This document shows positions 32,233-41,186 of a stretch of DNA of 59,471 bases, piece after piece. Position numbers and translations under genes: made by a program. Under the pieces are notes generated by a model that worked only from the letters and a program-made list of their open reading frames with translations, was not told the origin of the DNA and ran no database searches. This stretch comes from Chryseobacterium gleum (GTDB taxonomy: Bacteria; Bacteroidota; Bacteroidia; Flavobacteriales_D; Crocinitomicaceae): positions 1 to 59,471 of the forward strand of contig CAMCWF010000014.1 of the NCBI GenBank assembly GCA_945882095.1, read 5' to 3'. Position 1 is the first letter of the stretch. Each line of letters opens with the position of its first letter.

Positions 32233-33744
32233 ATGATTGTCGATGCGATTTTTTCTGCCTACATAAGACAGAGGCTAAAACGCATAGATTCATTTCGTAA
32301 TTTCCCCATAGAATCTCAAAAAAAAGTTTTTTTAGAACTGCTAAACAGTGGCCTTCAAACTGAATTCGGTAAACACCATCGTTTTTCCAGTATAAAATCC
32401 ATTAAAGACTTTCAATCCGTGCTTCCGCTTCAGGATTACGATAGCCTTACGCCTTTTATACAAGCGACCTTAGAAGGTAAAAAAAATGTCTTATGGCCAG
32501 GACAAACAAAATGGTTTGCAAAAAGTTCGGGTACGACGGGAGGAAGAATGAAAACCATCCCAGTCACCAAAGACTCCTTGCATCAGAATCACTACGCTGG
32601 CGGAAAAGACTTATTGGCTAGCTACCACGCAAATTTTCCAAACCGTAAATTATATTCCAAAAAACACCTAATCCTTGGAGGCAGCAATGCCCTTCAAAGC
32701 TCGGACAACCAAGCCATCGTGGCGGATCTGTCTGCCATCATCATTGAAAACCTACCGATATGGACAGAGTTCAGAAGGGTTCCCGAGAAGGAAATTGTAC
32801 TCCATTCAGATTGGGAAGAAAAACTCAACCGAATGGCGGAATCAAGTATCAAAGAGGACGTGGCGATTTTGGCGGGTGTACCGAGTTGGATGACGAGTCT
32901 GGGGAAACGAATTTTAGAATTAACCGGTAAAAACAACCTTCACGAAGTCTGGCCAAATTTAGAATTGTACATCCATGGTGGTATGAACATCCTACCCTAT
33001 CGCCAAACCCTGGACACAATCATTGGAAACGAAGAAATGAACTATGTTGAATCTTACAATTCATCCGAAGGATATTTTGGATTGCAAGATGGAAAGGCCG
33101 AAGACGGATTGTTGTTGCTCACAGATTCTCAGGTTTTTTATGAATTCATCCCCATGGATTCTTACAATGGAACACACTCAACTGAAGTTAAGCTACTTGA
33201 AGACATTGAGCTTTACAAAGAATATGCTTTGGCAATTAGTACCAGCGCTGGGCTTTGGAGATACATCGTTGGCGATACCCTGTCTTTTGTAAGCACCTAT
33301 CCTTTTCGCTTTAAAGTCACCGGAAGAACCGCACACTTCATCAATGCTTTTGGGGAAAAAGCAGTCATCATGCACTTCGAAAAAGCAATCGCAAGGTGGC
33401 GCAAGCAATACAATGTTGAATTCTCCGAATATACCGTAGCCCCTTATTTTGATTTCACTTCAGGGATTGGTGGACATGAATGGGCCATCGAAATGTCAAA
33501 TGAATTTTTGAATTTAAATGAATTGGAGCTGGGATTGGATTACATTATGCGAGAGATCAATTCTGACTACGATGTAAAAAGACACAAGGACATCAATATG
33601 TTGCCATTGAAAATTCGCAATCTGAAAGCGGGCACGTTTGTTACATGGATGAAAAAAAACGGTAAATTCGGTGGACAGCATAAAATTCCCCGAATCCAAA
33701 ATGACAGAAAATTTATGGACGAAATTCTTAAAAGTGAATCCTAA
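32233..33744 (+). CDS. GH3-family adenylating acyl-acid amido synthetase-like enzyme
   Basis: A 503-residue member of the GH3 (auxin-responsive) superfamily, which forms acyl-AMP and transfers the acyl group to an amine. Three ATP-binding signatures are visible: AKSSGTTGGRMKTIPVT (motif 1), MNYVESYNSSEGYFGLQ (motif 2 region) and LWRYIVGDTLSFVS (motif 3). The C-terminal domain has FNAFGEKAVIMHFEKAI. GH3 proteins are known mainly from plants; bacterial members, including those of Bacteroidota, have no established substrate. The N-terminal pattern TEFGKHHRFSSIKSIKDFQ is also characteristic. It overlaps the next gene by 44 bases. Confidence 0.88.
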   Translation: MIVDAIFSAYIRQRLKRIDSFRNFPIESQKKVFLELLNSGLQTEFGKHHRFSSIKSIKDFQSVLPLQDYDSLTPFIQATLEGKKNVLWPGQTKWFAKSSGTTGGRMKTIPVTKDSLHQNHYAGGKDLLASYHANFPNRKLYSKKHLILGGSNALQSSDNQAIVADLSAIIIENLPIWTEFRRVPEKEIVLHSDWEEKLNRMAESSIKEDVAILAGVPSWMTSLGKRILELTGKNNLHEVWPNLELYIHGGMNILPYRQTLDTIIGNEEMNYVESYNSSEGYFGLQDGKAEDGLLLLTDSQVFYEFIPMDSYNGTHSTEVKLLEDIELYKEYALAISTSAGLWRYIVGDTLSFVSTYPFRFKVTGRTAHFINAFGEKAVIMHFEKAIARWRKQYNVEFSEYTVAPYFDFTSGIGGHEWAIEMSNEFLNLNELELGLDYIMREINSDYDVKRHKDINMLPLKIRNLKAGTFVTWMKKNGKFGGQHKIPRIQNDRKFMDEILKSES

Positions 33745-34540
33745 AATCATACTTGTGATTGCCTGTTTGGCTTGTGGGTTCATCGGATTTACACAAACGG
33801 AAGTTTGGAATGAAAAAGAGAAGTTCCAAATCCCAGAGGGGACAGATCATTGGTACGTGGACGGACAACACAACCTTTATTTCACAAAGAAAGAACAAAT
33901 TAAAAAAGTAGCTTCGACCAATTTAGCAGCCATGCAAAGCATCAAAGAATGGCAAAGCATCAGTGAAATTGAAGCCATCAATGCCATGAAACTTTTATTG
34001 TTCTCCGCGGAGCAACAGCAAATTTGTTTTACAGACAATACGCTTAGCATGCAAGGTGAATGCATTTCACTGGAAGAACTTGGACTTTCCAATGTAACCT
34101 CGGTGGCCGTAAGCAAGCGACCTGAGCTCCTTTGGATGTATGATGAAATGAACAGCCAGCTCATCCTCTACAATTTCATGCAGAAAACCATCGTGCAATC
34201 CGTTAACAACCTGCGTGGCTTGTTAAAATTAACAGGAAACATTAAGATCAAGGAAACCCAAAATGGTCTTTGGGCAATGGATAGTGAGGGAAAGGTTATT
34301 TTAATGGACGATTTTATGAACGAGGTTAGGCAGTATAAACTTCCCAATAAAAACAGCGTACCACTCAACGAAGACCTATACTACATCGCTGACAACTGTC
34401 TAATGAAATGGGACCCATTTAGCGCCGAGAAATGCTTAACACACCTAGGTGCAATAGGGAAAACCAATGAAATAAAAGCCTCAGGAAACCAATTATACAT
34501 AGAATTCAATGGGTTTTTACATGTGTTTATAAAACAATGA
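33701..34540 (+). CDS. Hypothetical exported protein (beta-propeller-like)
   Basis: A protein of about 279 residues. The N-terminus (LKVNPKIILVIACLACGFIGFTQ) is a signal peptide or membrane anchor and overlaps the end of the GH3 gene by 44 bases. The body contains repeated short strand-rich blocks such as WYVDGQHNLYFTKK, LLWMYDEMNSQLILYN, LWAMDSEGKVILMDD and LYYIADNCLMKWDP, consistent with propeller-like repeats. No family or catalytic residues are recognised. The gene lies between the GH3 and deoxynucleoside kinase genes. An alternative start at 33671 adds ten residues but has no supporting box. Confidence 0.6.
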   Translation: MTENLWTKFLKVNPKIILVIACLACGFIGFTQTEVWNEKEKFQIPEGTDHWYVDGQHNLYFTKKEQIKKVASTNLAAMQSIKEWQSISEIEAINAMKLLLFSAEQQQICFTDNTLSMQGECISLEELGLSNVTSVAVSKRPELLWMYDEMNSQLILYNFMQKTIVQSVNNLRGLLKLTGNIKIKETQNGLWAMDSEGKVILMDDFMNEVRQYKLPNKNSVPLNEDLYYIADNCLMKWDPFSAEKCLTHLGAIGKTNEIKASGNQLYIEFNGFLHVFIKQ

Positions 34541-34598
34541 GATTTTGGGATATCGTTTTTCTTAAAATGCTTATTTTAGCTCCCTAAATCATCTAACC

Positions 34599-35213
34599 AT
34601 GCACATCGCAATTGCAGGAAATATCGGGGCCGGAAAAACAACACTGACAAACTTATTGGCAAAACATTATGGTTGGGATACCCACTTCGAAGATGTAGAG
34701 CAAAATCCGTATTTGAACGACTTTTATGAAGACATGCAAAGATGGTCTTTCAACCTTCAGGTTTATTTTCTTAACAGCAGATTCTCACAAATACAAGAAA
34801 TTCATTCTCAAAATAAGACCGTCATTCAAGACAGAACCATTTATGAGGATGCCTATATTTTTGCACCGAACCTTCACTCGATGGGTTTGATGACTACGCG
34901 CGACTTTGAAAACTATTTTTCCCTTTTTAATTTAATGGATGGTTTTGTCAAAGCCCCGGATCTCATGATTTACCTGCGTGCAAGCATTCCTACCTTGGTG
35001 AGCCACATTCAAAAACGCGGCAGGGATTATGAAGAAAGCATTCGCTTGGATTATTTAAAGCGTTTGAACGAGCGTTACGAAGCATGGGTCTCTACCTATG
35101 ACAAAGGGAAATTAATTATTGTTGACATAGACAACAATAATTTCAATGAAAACCAGGAAGACCTCGGTAAAATCATCAACATGATTGACGCCGAAATCAA
35201 TGGGTTATTCTAA
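34599..35213 (+). CDS. Deoxynucleoside kinase
   Basis: Salvage kinase of 204 residues that phosphorylates deoxynucleosides (dAdo/dGuo/dCyd type). The P-loop is AGNIGAGKTTLTNLLAKHYG, the DRT/ERS-like motif is VIQDRTIYEDAYIF, and the LID region with RGRDYEESIRLDYLKRLNERYE is typical of the dCK/dGK family. Specificity cannot be read from the sequence. Its TAA shares one base with the ATG of hldD, giving translational coupling. A weak box-like sequence precedes it. Confidence 0.88.
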   Translation: MHIAIAGNIGAGKTTLTNLLAKHYGWDTHFEDVEQNPYLNDFYEDMQRWSFNLQVYFLNSRFSQIQEIHSQNKTVIQDRTIYEDAYIFAPNLHSMGLMTTRDFENYFSLFNLMDGFVKAPDLMIYLRASIPTLVSHIQKRGRDYEESIRLDYLKRLNERYEAWVSTYDKGKLIIVDIDNNNFNENQEDLGKIINMIDAEINGLF

Positions 35214-36184
35214 TGAAATATAGCATTGTAACAGGAGCTGCAGGGTTTATTGGGTCATGTCTTATCACTGAACTCAAACTGGACAAAGACACCAAAATCA
35301 TTGCCGTTGACGATTTTTCACATCCCGAAAAAAAAGCGAACCTAGAAGGCAAAGAAATCACACAATTTATTGAACGGAATATTTTCATCCACTGGTTTAA
35401 AGAACATGCATCAGAGGTAGCCATCGTGTATCACATTGGTGCGCGAACTGATACAACCTCGCAAGACATCGCCCTTTTCAATGAATTAAACCTTGATTAT
35501 TCCAAAGCGATTTGGGAAGTATGCGTTGAAAATAACATTCCACTCATTTACGCTTCGTCGGCAGCAACGTATGGTTTAGGAGAATTAGGTTACAAAGATG
35601 ACCACGAAACCATTCCTTTACTACAACCCTTAAATCCATACGGACATTCAAAGAATGATTTTGACAAGTGGGTACTAACACAAGAAAACCATCCTCCTTT
35701 CTGGGCGGGATTGAAGTTTTTCAACGTGTATGGCCCAAATGAATTTCACAAGGGAAGAATGGCATCGGTGATATTCCATGCATTTAACCAAATCAATGCT
35801 TCGGGAAGTATGAAATTGTTTAAATCCCACCGTGAAGGCATTGAAAACGGTCACCAATCGCGTGATTTCATTTACGTGAAGGATTTGATCAAGGTGATTC
35901 GCTTTCTAAAGCAAACCCAAAAAGATTCGGGTATCTACAACTTAGGTTCTGGCGTAGCAAATACCTTTTTGGATTTAGCAACTTTTACCTTCGAAGCCAT
36001 GAACAAAGTTCCTGACATTCATTTTATGGATACCCCCATCGACATCCGCGAAACGTATCAGTATTATACATGCGCAGACATGTCTAAGCTCAGGAAAATC
36101 GGGTATTCAGAAGATTTTTACAGCTTGAAAGATGGGGTGTCTGATTACGTTCAAACTTTCTTGATTCCTTCGCGCTATTTTTAA
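35213..36184 (+). CDS. hldD: ADP-L-glycero-D-manno-heptose 6-epimerase
   Basis: Inverts C6 of ADP-D-glycero-D-manno-heptose for the LPS core. The 323-residue extended SDR has the NAD(P) motif VTGAAGFIGSCLITEL, HldD-specific VYHIGARTDTTSQD, YASSAATYG, the YGHSK catalytic pair, and the family-specific FFNVYGPNEFHKGRMASVIFHAF. It works after GmhA (25830-26408). It is translationally coupled to the kinase gene by one shared base, and its stop overlaps the convergent DUF6089 gene by four bases. Confidence 0.95.
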   Translation: MKYSIVTGAAGFIGSCLITELKLDKDTKIIAVDDFSHPEKKANLEGKEITQFIERNIFIHWFKEHASEVAIVYHIGARTDTTSQDIALFNELNLDYSKAIWEVCVENNIPLIYASSAATYGLGELGYKDDHETIPLLQPLNPYGHSKNDFDKWVLTQENHPPFWAGLKFFNVYGPNEFHKGRMASVIFHAFNQINASGSMKLFKSHREGIENGHQSRDFIYVKDLIKVIRFLKQTQKDSGIYNLGSGVANTFLDLATFTFEAMNKVPDIHFMDTPIDIRETYQYYTCADMSKLRKIGYSEDFYSLKDGVSDYVQTFLIPSRYF

Positions 36185-37044
36185 CGCAGTTTAAAGCATT
36201 TACGACCTCTTCCCATGCGGACACTCACCATTCCACCTGCATACACATACCAATCTTTCGTAGTTGGATTTCCACGGTAACCGTGCCTCGCATTGTCTAA
36301 ACTTCTGTTGGAAAGCTCCCCTGACAATTCGCCATTGGTTGCCGACAAAATGCTTGCATCGACATAATTTGCAGATTTCACATCATCAAGGTAATCGGTG
36401 AATGTCTTACGAATGGCAAGTTCCATACTAAATGTAACATTTTTGCCAACCTGAGCCTTTATTCCCGCGCCCAAAGGAATACACAATTGAAAGTTACTGT
36501 AGGTTCCCTTGGCATTTAGAGGAGTACCTTGACCTTCGGTTCCGAGGGGTCTTAGTTCTACCTCTTCTCCATTTATGGTTGTACAAGGGTTCATATAAAA
36601 CATTCCAATTTGACCTAAGAGATAGGCTGTGCCTTGCATTTGTTTTCTTCCATTTTTTCTTCCAAAATAAAAGGGAGCGTAGTAGAATTCTACGCCGCCG
36701 GCAATTTCTTTTATTTTTGAATGAAAATCAAGGTTTCGATTGACGAGAATGGGATTGTTTGATTGATAATCAAAGGCTTTGACACTTCCTTGGGTATAAT
36801 TAATGCGCAGTGCCATTCGAGAATGCAAGTTGTAACGGTACATCAAACTTCCAGCCCACTGGTTGTGATTGAAAGGCATGTAAGGATTTAAATCGCCGAT
36901 GTAATACATCTGACCAATGCTAATTCCAAACTCAGACTGGGAAAAGAAATTAGCTTGTTGCGCAAATGTTTTTCCTGAAGTAAGAGACAGAAACAACCCA
37001 AACATTAAGGGGAGAAAAGCGGTATGTTTTCCTTTAATCTTCAT
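36181..37044 (-). CDS. DUF6089-family outer-membrane beta-barrel protein
   Basis: A 287-residue exported protein. The signal peptide LPLMFGLFLSLTSGKTFAQ is followed by an eight-stranded-type barrel. The DUF6089 hallmark GISIGQMYYIGDLNPYMPF lies at the mature N-terminus, and GGVEFYYAPFYFGRK and FLTDYLDDV-like aromatic strands occur later. The function is unknown and may concern outer-membrane biogenesis. The start at ATG 37044 overlaps the WD40 gene stop by 11 bases. The longer frame from 37116 begins inside the WD40 gene and is less likely. Confidence 0.78.
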   Translation of the reverse strand: MKIKGKHTAFLPLMFGLFLSLTSGKTFAQQANFFSQSEFGISIGQMYYIGDLNPYMPFNHNQWAGSLMYRYNLHSRMALRINYTQGSVKAFDYQSNNPILVNRNLDFHSKIKEIAGGVEFYYAPFYFGRKNGRKQMQGTAYLLGQIGMFYMNPCTTINGEEVELRPLGTEGQGTPLNAKGTYSNFQLCIPLGAGIKAQVGKNVTFSMELAIRKTFTDYLDDVKSANYVDASILSATNGELSGELSNRSLDNARHGYRGNPTTKDWYVYAGGMVSVRMGRGRKCFKLR

Positions 37045-37900
37045 ACGTCCACAGGCCGATCTTTTTATCGTCGGACACACTAACGAAAGCATGGTTGTTT
37101 TGTTGCACCAATGCATTGACAGATTGTTGGTGAAAGTTCATTTTTTGTATAGGTTCTAAATCCTGTTGATTCCACACTTTGATTGATTTATCTCTGCTTG
37201 CGGATAGAAAGCAATTGGGACCTTCTATCAAATCATAAATCACCCCACGATGTGCTGGAAAAGAAAAGGTTTCTTTCAGTGAGGTTCTGTGCCAACCTTT
37301 AAGCAAACCATCCTTTCCACCGGATACAATGACATTGTTTTGAAGTATCATTAGCGCGTTGACTCCCTCTTGATGCGCCATCCAAGAATGAATATGCGTG
37401 AATGTACCTGCATCAAGGGTGAAAATCTTTCCGTCTTGCGTAGCCGTAAGCACTTCATTTTGAACGGAATCAAAGAGAATCTTTCTTACTTTTCCTATTC
37501 CCAACGAGATCTGTATTTTTATTGAAAAGTCTTTCATGGAGAAACCAAACACCTTCCCGTTTCCGGTCCCGATGTACATCAAATGAGTGAAGGGGTTGAA
37601 GCAAAGGGAAAAAATTCCTTTAGGATCCAGGTTTTGATTGAAAACAATTTCCTTTTTTAGCAAGTCTATGATTTGTAAATCGCCGTTTAGGAAACCAATG
37701 CAAAGAAATTGACTGTAGGCGGTTTCAAGTGAAATGGCAGGAGATTTCGATAGGATGGTAAATCCATCTTTTTCGTTTGTTTCGAGATTCCACCGAGCCA
37801 CGGATAAATCACTTGAAGCGGTATATAGGTATTTTTGATCTAGGCACATGGCATAAATCGGACCTTGATGACCTGGTAAAACATGATCTAAATTATACAC
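37034..37900 (-). CDS. WD40-repeat beta-propeller protein
   Basis: A 288-residue cytoplasmic protein with at least five recognisable WD40 units, for example LPGHQGPIYAMCLD, SWMAHQEGVNALM with VSGGKDGLLKGWH, AHRGVIYDLIEG with SASRDKSIKVWNQ, and a final VSVSDDKKIGLWTYED. There is no signal peptide. WD40 propellers are scaffold proteins; the partner is not evident. It lies in the TPR-ComA-WD40-DUF6089 operon, nine bases after the ComA-like gene, and overlaps the DUF6089 start. Confidence 0.85.
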   Translation of the reverse strand: MYNLDHVLPGHQGPIYAMCLDQKYLYTASSDLSVARWNLETNEKDGFTILSKSPAISLETAYSQFLCIGFLNGDLQIIDLLKKEIVFNQNLDPKGIFSLCFNPFTHLMYIGTGNGKVFGFSMKDFSIKIQISLGIGKVRKILFDSVQNEVLTATQDGKIFTLDAGTFTHIHSWMAHQEGVNALMILQNNVIVSGGKDGLLKGWHRTSLKETFSFPAHRGVIYDLIEGPNCFLSASRDKSIKVWNQQDLEPIQKMNFHQQSVNALVQQNNHAFVSVSDDKKIGLWTYED

Positions 37901-37909
37901 CGTAATGGG

Positions 37910-38734
37910 TTAGGCTTCTTCTTCGGGCTCTTCGTTTTCGTCGTTCACTTGTTTCAAGCGGTCTGCATAATCTTGGGGAAGGAAATCAAAAAAGGTATCT
38001 CCCCGCAGTCCTAACCTCAAGCATTCAAGTGGAATCACATCATTTGGAGCGATGTTTCCTAGGTTTACATTGGCTCCGAAAAGTTTTATAAACCAAACTT
38101 GTTGGTTTTTTTGAGGTGCCTCCCAAAGTATTTTATCTGGAGAAACTTTGGCAATGATTCGGTTGATTAATAAGGTATGTGCAGTGCCATTTGGTCTAAA
38201 CACCCCTACATTCCCTGCTTCGCGCCCTTCAGCAATCACCTTCCAAGAACCTGCTTCGAGTTCTTTTTTCATCCAGTTCACCCATTTTGCCGGAGATACA
38301 ATGATTCCAGAATCCTTTGAACCCACTTCGGAGAGTACGGTTCGTTCCTTTGACATTCGGCGAATTGCCTTTAATTTTTCATTGTGGGGAATTATGATGG
38401 AACCATCGGAGATTTCTGCCAAGTCCAATTGAAATTTATCCAACAACCGAAGGTAATCTTCAAAACACCCTCTTGCGTAGAACGCTTCAAACAAAGTACC
38501 ACCAAGGTAGGGACGAACACCTGCCTCTTTATAGATTTTAATTTTTTCTGCGAGATGTTTATTCGCATAGGAAGTACCAAAACCGAATTTAACCAAGTCG
38601 GTGAGGTGACCCGAAGCTTCAATAAAGTTTTCAGTTTCTCTGAGTCCTAGGCCCTTGTCCATCATCATCGTAACCCCTTGTTCTCTTGGTTTTTCTGGAC
38701 GATCAGGAAGAAAAGGAAGTGTAAAATTATTCAT
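37910..38734 (-). CDS. Phosphosulfolactate synthase (ComA-like)
   Basis: A 274-residue TIM-barrel enzyme predicted to add sulfite to phosphoenolpyruvate, giving (2R)-phospho-3-sulfolactate. The match to archaeal ComA is recognisable along the chain: TMMMDKGLGLRETENFIEAS, VKFGFGTSYANKH, RPYLGGTLFEAFYARG, EISDGSI, TVLSEVG, VIAEGREAGNVGVF, LWEAPQKNQQVWFIK and LRLGLRGDTFFDF. In methanogens ComA opens coenzyme M synthesis, and Bacillus uses a relative for sulfolactate. Here it probably makes sulfolactate or a precursor of other sulfonates. No ComB or ComC is nearby. It overlaps the TPR gene by eight bases. Confidence 0.85.
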   Translation of the reverse strand: MNNFTLPFLPDRPEKPREQGVTMMMDKGLGLRETENFIEASGHLTDLVKFGFGTSYANKHLAEKIKIYKEAGVRPYLGGTLFEAFYARGCFEDYLRLLDKFQLDLAEISDGSIIIPHNEKLKAIRRMSKERTVLSEVGSKDSGIIVSPAKWVNWMKKELEAGSWKVIAEGREAGNVGVFRPNGTAHTLLINRIIAKVSPDKILWEAPQKNQQVWFIKLFGANVNLGNIAPNDVIPLECLRLGLRGDTFFDFLPQDYADRLKQVNDENEEPEEEA

Positions 38735-40127
38735 TCATCAAATTTACGAATTCTTTTCGATTCAGGAGTTTAGGATTCCATTCGAGCAATTCCTTTGCTT
38801 GTTCGATGTTGGTTGCAACAATGGAGGAGAAAATCAATGCTGCTTCTTTGAATTTTTTCAGAGTAACCATTACATGCACCAACATTTGCAAAAAGACAGA
38901 ATTCTCTTCTATTTCGTGTTGGTTTTCTTCCAGGTATTTCAGTGCATCTTGAACGGATTCTTCCATTATAAAGAAAACGTAATCGCTCAAGGATTCTGAA
39001 TCTAGCGTATCGAGGGATAAACTTTTAAGGAAATGTGTATCGGCAAGTTCTCGTTCGTTTAATTTATGATATGCATTTGCAAGTACAAGGTGAATGGATG
39101 CACTGTTGAGGTCAAAGGAAAGGGCTTTTTTAAGAAGGACAATGCCTTCTTTTGTTTTGCCTTCGATGTCGGAAATGATTCCCAACCCCAACCAAGCTTC
39201 AGGGAGTTCGGGTTCCAATTCCAAACTCAGGTGATAGTAATTTTTAGCGAGGTCATATTCTTGCAGTTGCTCATGCGCTTCACCTAGATAGCATAACGCC
39301 ATGGCGTCATCACCGTCCAATTCCATCGCTACTTTAAATCTTTCGATGGCTTGGTGATATTTACCCAGGGTAAGGAATGCATTTCCCATATTGAAATGGG
39401 CGGGCGCAAATTCATCAAACACCAAGATAGAATAGTCATACGCCCACACGGCTTTCTCGAAATTCTCTACTTTGGAATAGGCATTACCGAGGTTATACCA
39501 GGCCAGATTTGAGTAAGGACTTTCGTCTAAGTAATTTCGGTAGGCATCAATTGCTGCATGAAAATCTCCCATTCTGTCATAGGTAAACCCTAATTCATAC
39601 AAGGCCAATTCGTTGTTTGGATTGTCTTTGAGCGCTTTTTTCAAAATGGCAATGCTGCTGTTAAAATCTCGAAGAAGGTGGTATTCTGCCGAAATATCTA
39701 GATATATCTCATTTCTATCTTCTTGGTCTGCAAGGGACAAAGCCATGGATAGGTTTTCAATTGCATTGTTATGGTCTTTCAGTTGGGAATAGATCGCTGC
39801 GCGTGTAACGTAGACCTCAAATTTTGGAAGCGAGGTGGTTTCAAGCCGTCGCATAATGTTGAGTGCGTCTTTAAGGTTTCCCATTCCGCTTAAGGATTGG
39901 GCAATGCGAAGTTTAAAAGTAGGATTGAAAGAAAAATTGGCATTACCAATTTCAGCAGCTTTTTGGGCTTTAGCGAATTGGGAATTCATTAGGTAATGGT
40001 CGATGATTGCTTCCAAACGATCGCTGTCAATAAACCCTAAAGACTTCCCTTTTAAATGGGCCTCAAATTGAGCTAAATCACCTTCTAAATGATGTTCAAA
40101 ATGGTCCTCTTCTTCGTCATCAAACAT
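38727..40127 (-). CDS. Tetratricopeptide-repeat protein
   Basis: A 466-residue soluble protein, acidic at its N-terminus (MFDDEEEDHFEHHLEGDLAQ), with about ten TPR motifs (for example SNLAWYNLGNAYSKVENFEK, PAHFNMGNAFLTLGKYHQAI and ALCYLGEAHEQLQEYDLAK). It has no signal peptide and no catalytic domain. It is the first gene of the operon that also encodes the ComA-like enzyme, a WD40 propeller and a DUF6089 barrel, so it probably scaffolds something in that context. The near-match box TACATTCG upstream (minus strand) may be its promoter, but a run-on from moxR is possible. Confidence 0.85.
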   Translation of the reverse strand: MFDDEEEDHFEHHLEGDLAQFEAHLKGKSLGFIDSDRLEAIIDHYLMNSQFAKAQKAAEIGNANFSFNPTFKLRIAQSLSGMGNLKDALNIMRRLETTSLPKFEVYVTRAAIYSQLKDHNNAIENLSMALSLADQEDRNEIYLDISAEYHLLRDFNSSIAILKKALKDNPNNELALYELGFTYDRMGDFHAAIDAYRNYLDESPYSNLAWYNLGNAYSKVENFEKAVWAYDYSILVFDEFAPAHFNMGNAFLTLGKYHQAIERFKVAMELDGDDAMALCYLGEAHEQLQEYDLAKNYYHLSLELEPELPEAWLGLGIISDIEGKTKEGIVLLKKALSFDLNSASIHLVLANAYHKLNERELADTHFLKSLSLDTLDSESLSDYVFFIMEESVQDALKYLEENQHEIEENSVFLQMLVHVMVTLKKFKEAALIFSSIVATNIEQAKELLEWNPKLLNRKEFVNLMNE

Positions 40128-40232
40128 AAACTGAACTCTTTAAGCGAATGTAAGCTTTTCGATTTTGCAGTACCTAAAAAAGGGATTTTTGTTTTCAACA
40201 AAATGAAGTTCAATGTTGAAAAACATCAAAAA

Positions 40233-41186
40233 TCAAAGCAATGATTCAATGATTGCATCCATGGTATAACCTTCTGCTTCCGCCTTATAATTTTTCACCA
40301 AACGATGTCTAAGTATAGGTTTTGCCACAGCCTTTACATCTTCGATGTCTGGAGAAAATTTCCCGTTCAATGCAGCATGGCATTTAGCACCAATGATTAG
40401 GTATTGAGACGCACGTGGACCTGCACCCCAAGTGATGTATTTCTTTGTTATTTCTTGGGTATAAGGGGTATTCATTCTGGTTTTATTCACCAATTTCACA
40501 GCATAATCCAACACATTGTCTGCAACAGGCACCCTGCGAATCAAAGCCTGGTATTCCAAGATTTCAGCACCAGAGATTACGGGATTGACTTGGGTTGTTA
40601 AACCCATGGTAGTAGATTTTACAATGGTAATTTCATCGTCAAAGGTTGGATAATCGACCCAAATGTTAAACATAAACCTGTCCAACTGTGCTTCAGGTAA
40701 TGGGTAAGTTCCTTCTTGTTCAATTGGATTTTGGGTTGCCAACACAAAGAAAGGAAGAGGCAGCGTATAAGTGGTACCCGCTGCGGTTACCCTGCGCTCT
40801 TGCATCGCTTCAAGTAAGGCTGATTGTGTTTTAGGGGGCGTACGGTTGATTTCATCGGCAAGTACAATGTTCGTAAACAAAGGTCCTTTGATGAACTTAA
40901 AATTTCTATTCTCATCCAAGATCTCGGAGCCAATAATGTCTGACGGCATTAAATCTGGGGTAAATTGAATGCGGTTAAAATCAATGCCTAATGCAGAAGC
41001 AATCGTATTTACCAAGAGTGTTTTCGCAAGTCCAGGCACACCCACCAACAAGCAATGCCCACCCGAGAACATGGAAATCAACACTTGGTCAACCACATCG
41101 TCTTGACCAATGATTACTTTGTGAATCTCTCCTTTGAGCTTTTTATAGCTTTCACTCAGTGCGAGAAGTTTATCGGCATCGTTCAT
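40233..41186 (-). CDS. MoxR-family AAA+ ATPase
   Basis: A 317-residue AAA+ ATPase of the MoxR chaperone family: Walker A GVPGLAKTLLVN, Walker B NIVLADEINRTPPKTQSALLEAMQE, sensor-like FVLATQNPIEQEGTYPLPEAQ and the C-terminal domain with WGAGPRASQYLIIGAKCHA. In many bacteria MoxR precedes VWA and DUF58 proteins, but here it follows two peptidyl-prolyl isomerases, a pairing common in Bacteroidota. It overlaps the upstream SurA-like gene by four bases and is co-transcribed with it. The client is unknown. Confidence 0.92.
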   Translation of the reverse strand: MNDADKLLALSESYKKLKGEIHKVIIGQDDVVDQVLISMFSGGHCLLVGVPGLAKTLLVNTIASALGIDFNRIQFTPDLMPSDIIGSEILDENRNFKFIKGPLFTNIVLADEINRTPPKTQSALLEAMQERRVTAAGTTYTLPLPFFVLATQNPIEQEGTYPLPEAQLDRFMFNIWVDYPTFDDEITIVKSTTMGLTTQVNPVISGAEILEYQALIRRVPVADNVLDYAVKLVNKTRMNTPYTQEITKKYITWGAGPRASQYLIIGAKCHAALNGKFSPDIEDVKAVAKPILRHRLVKNYKAEAEGYTMDAIIESLL

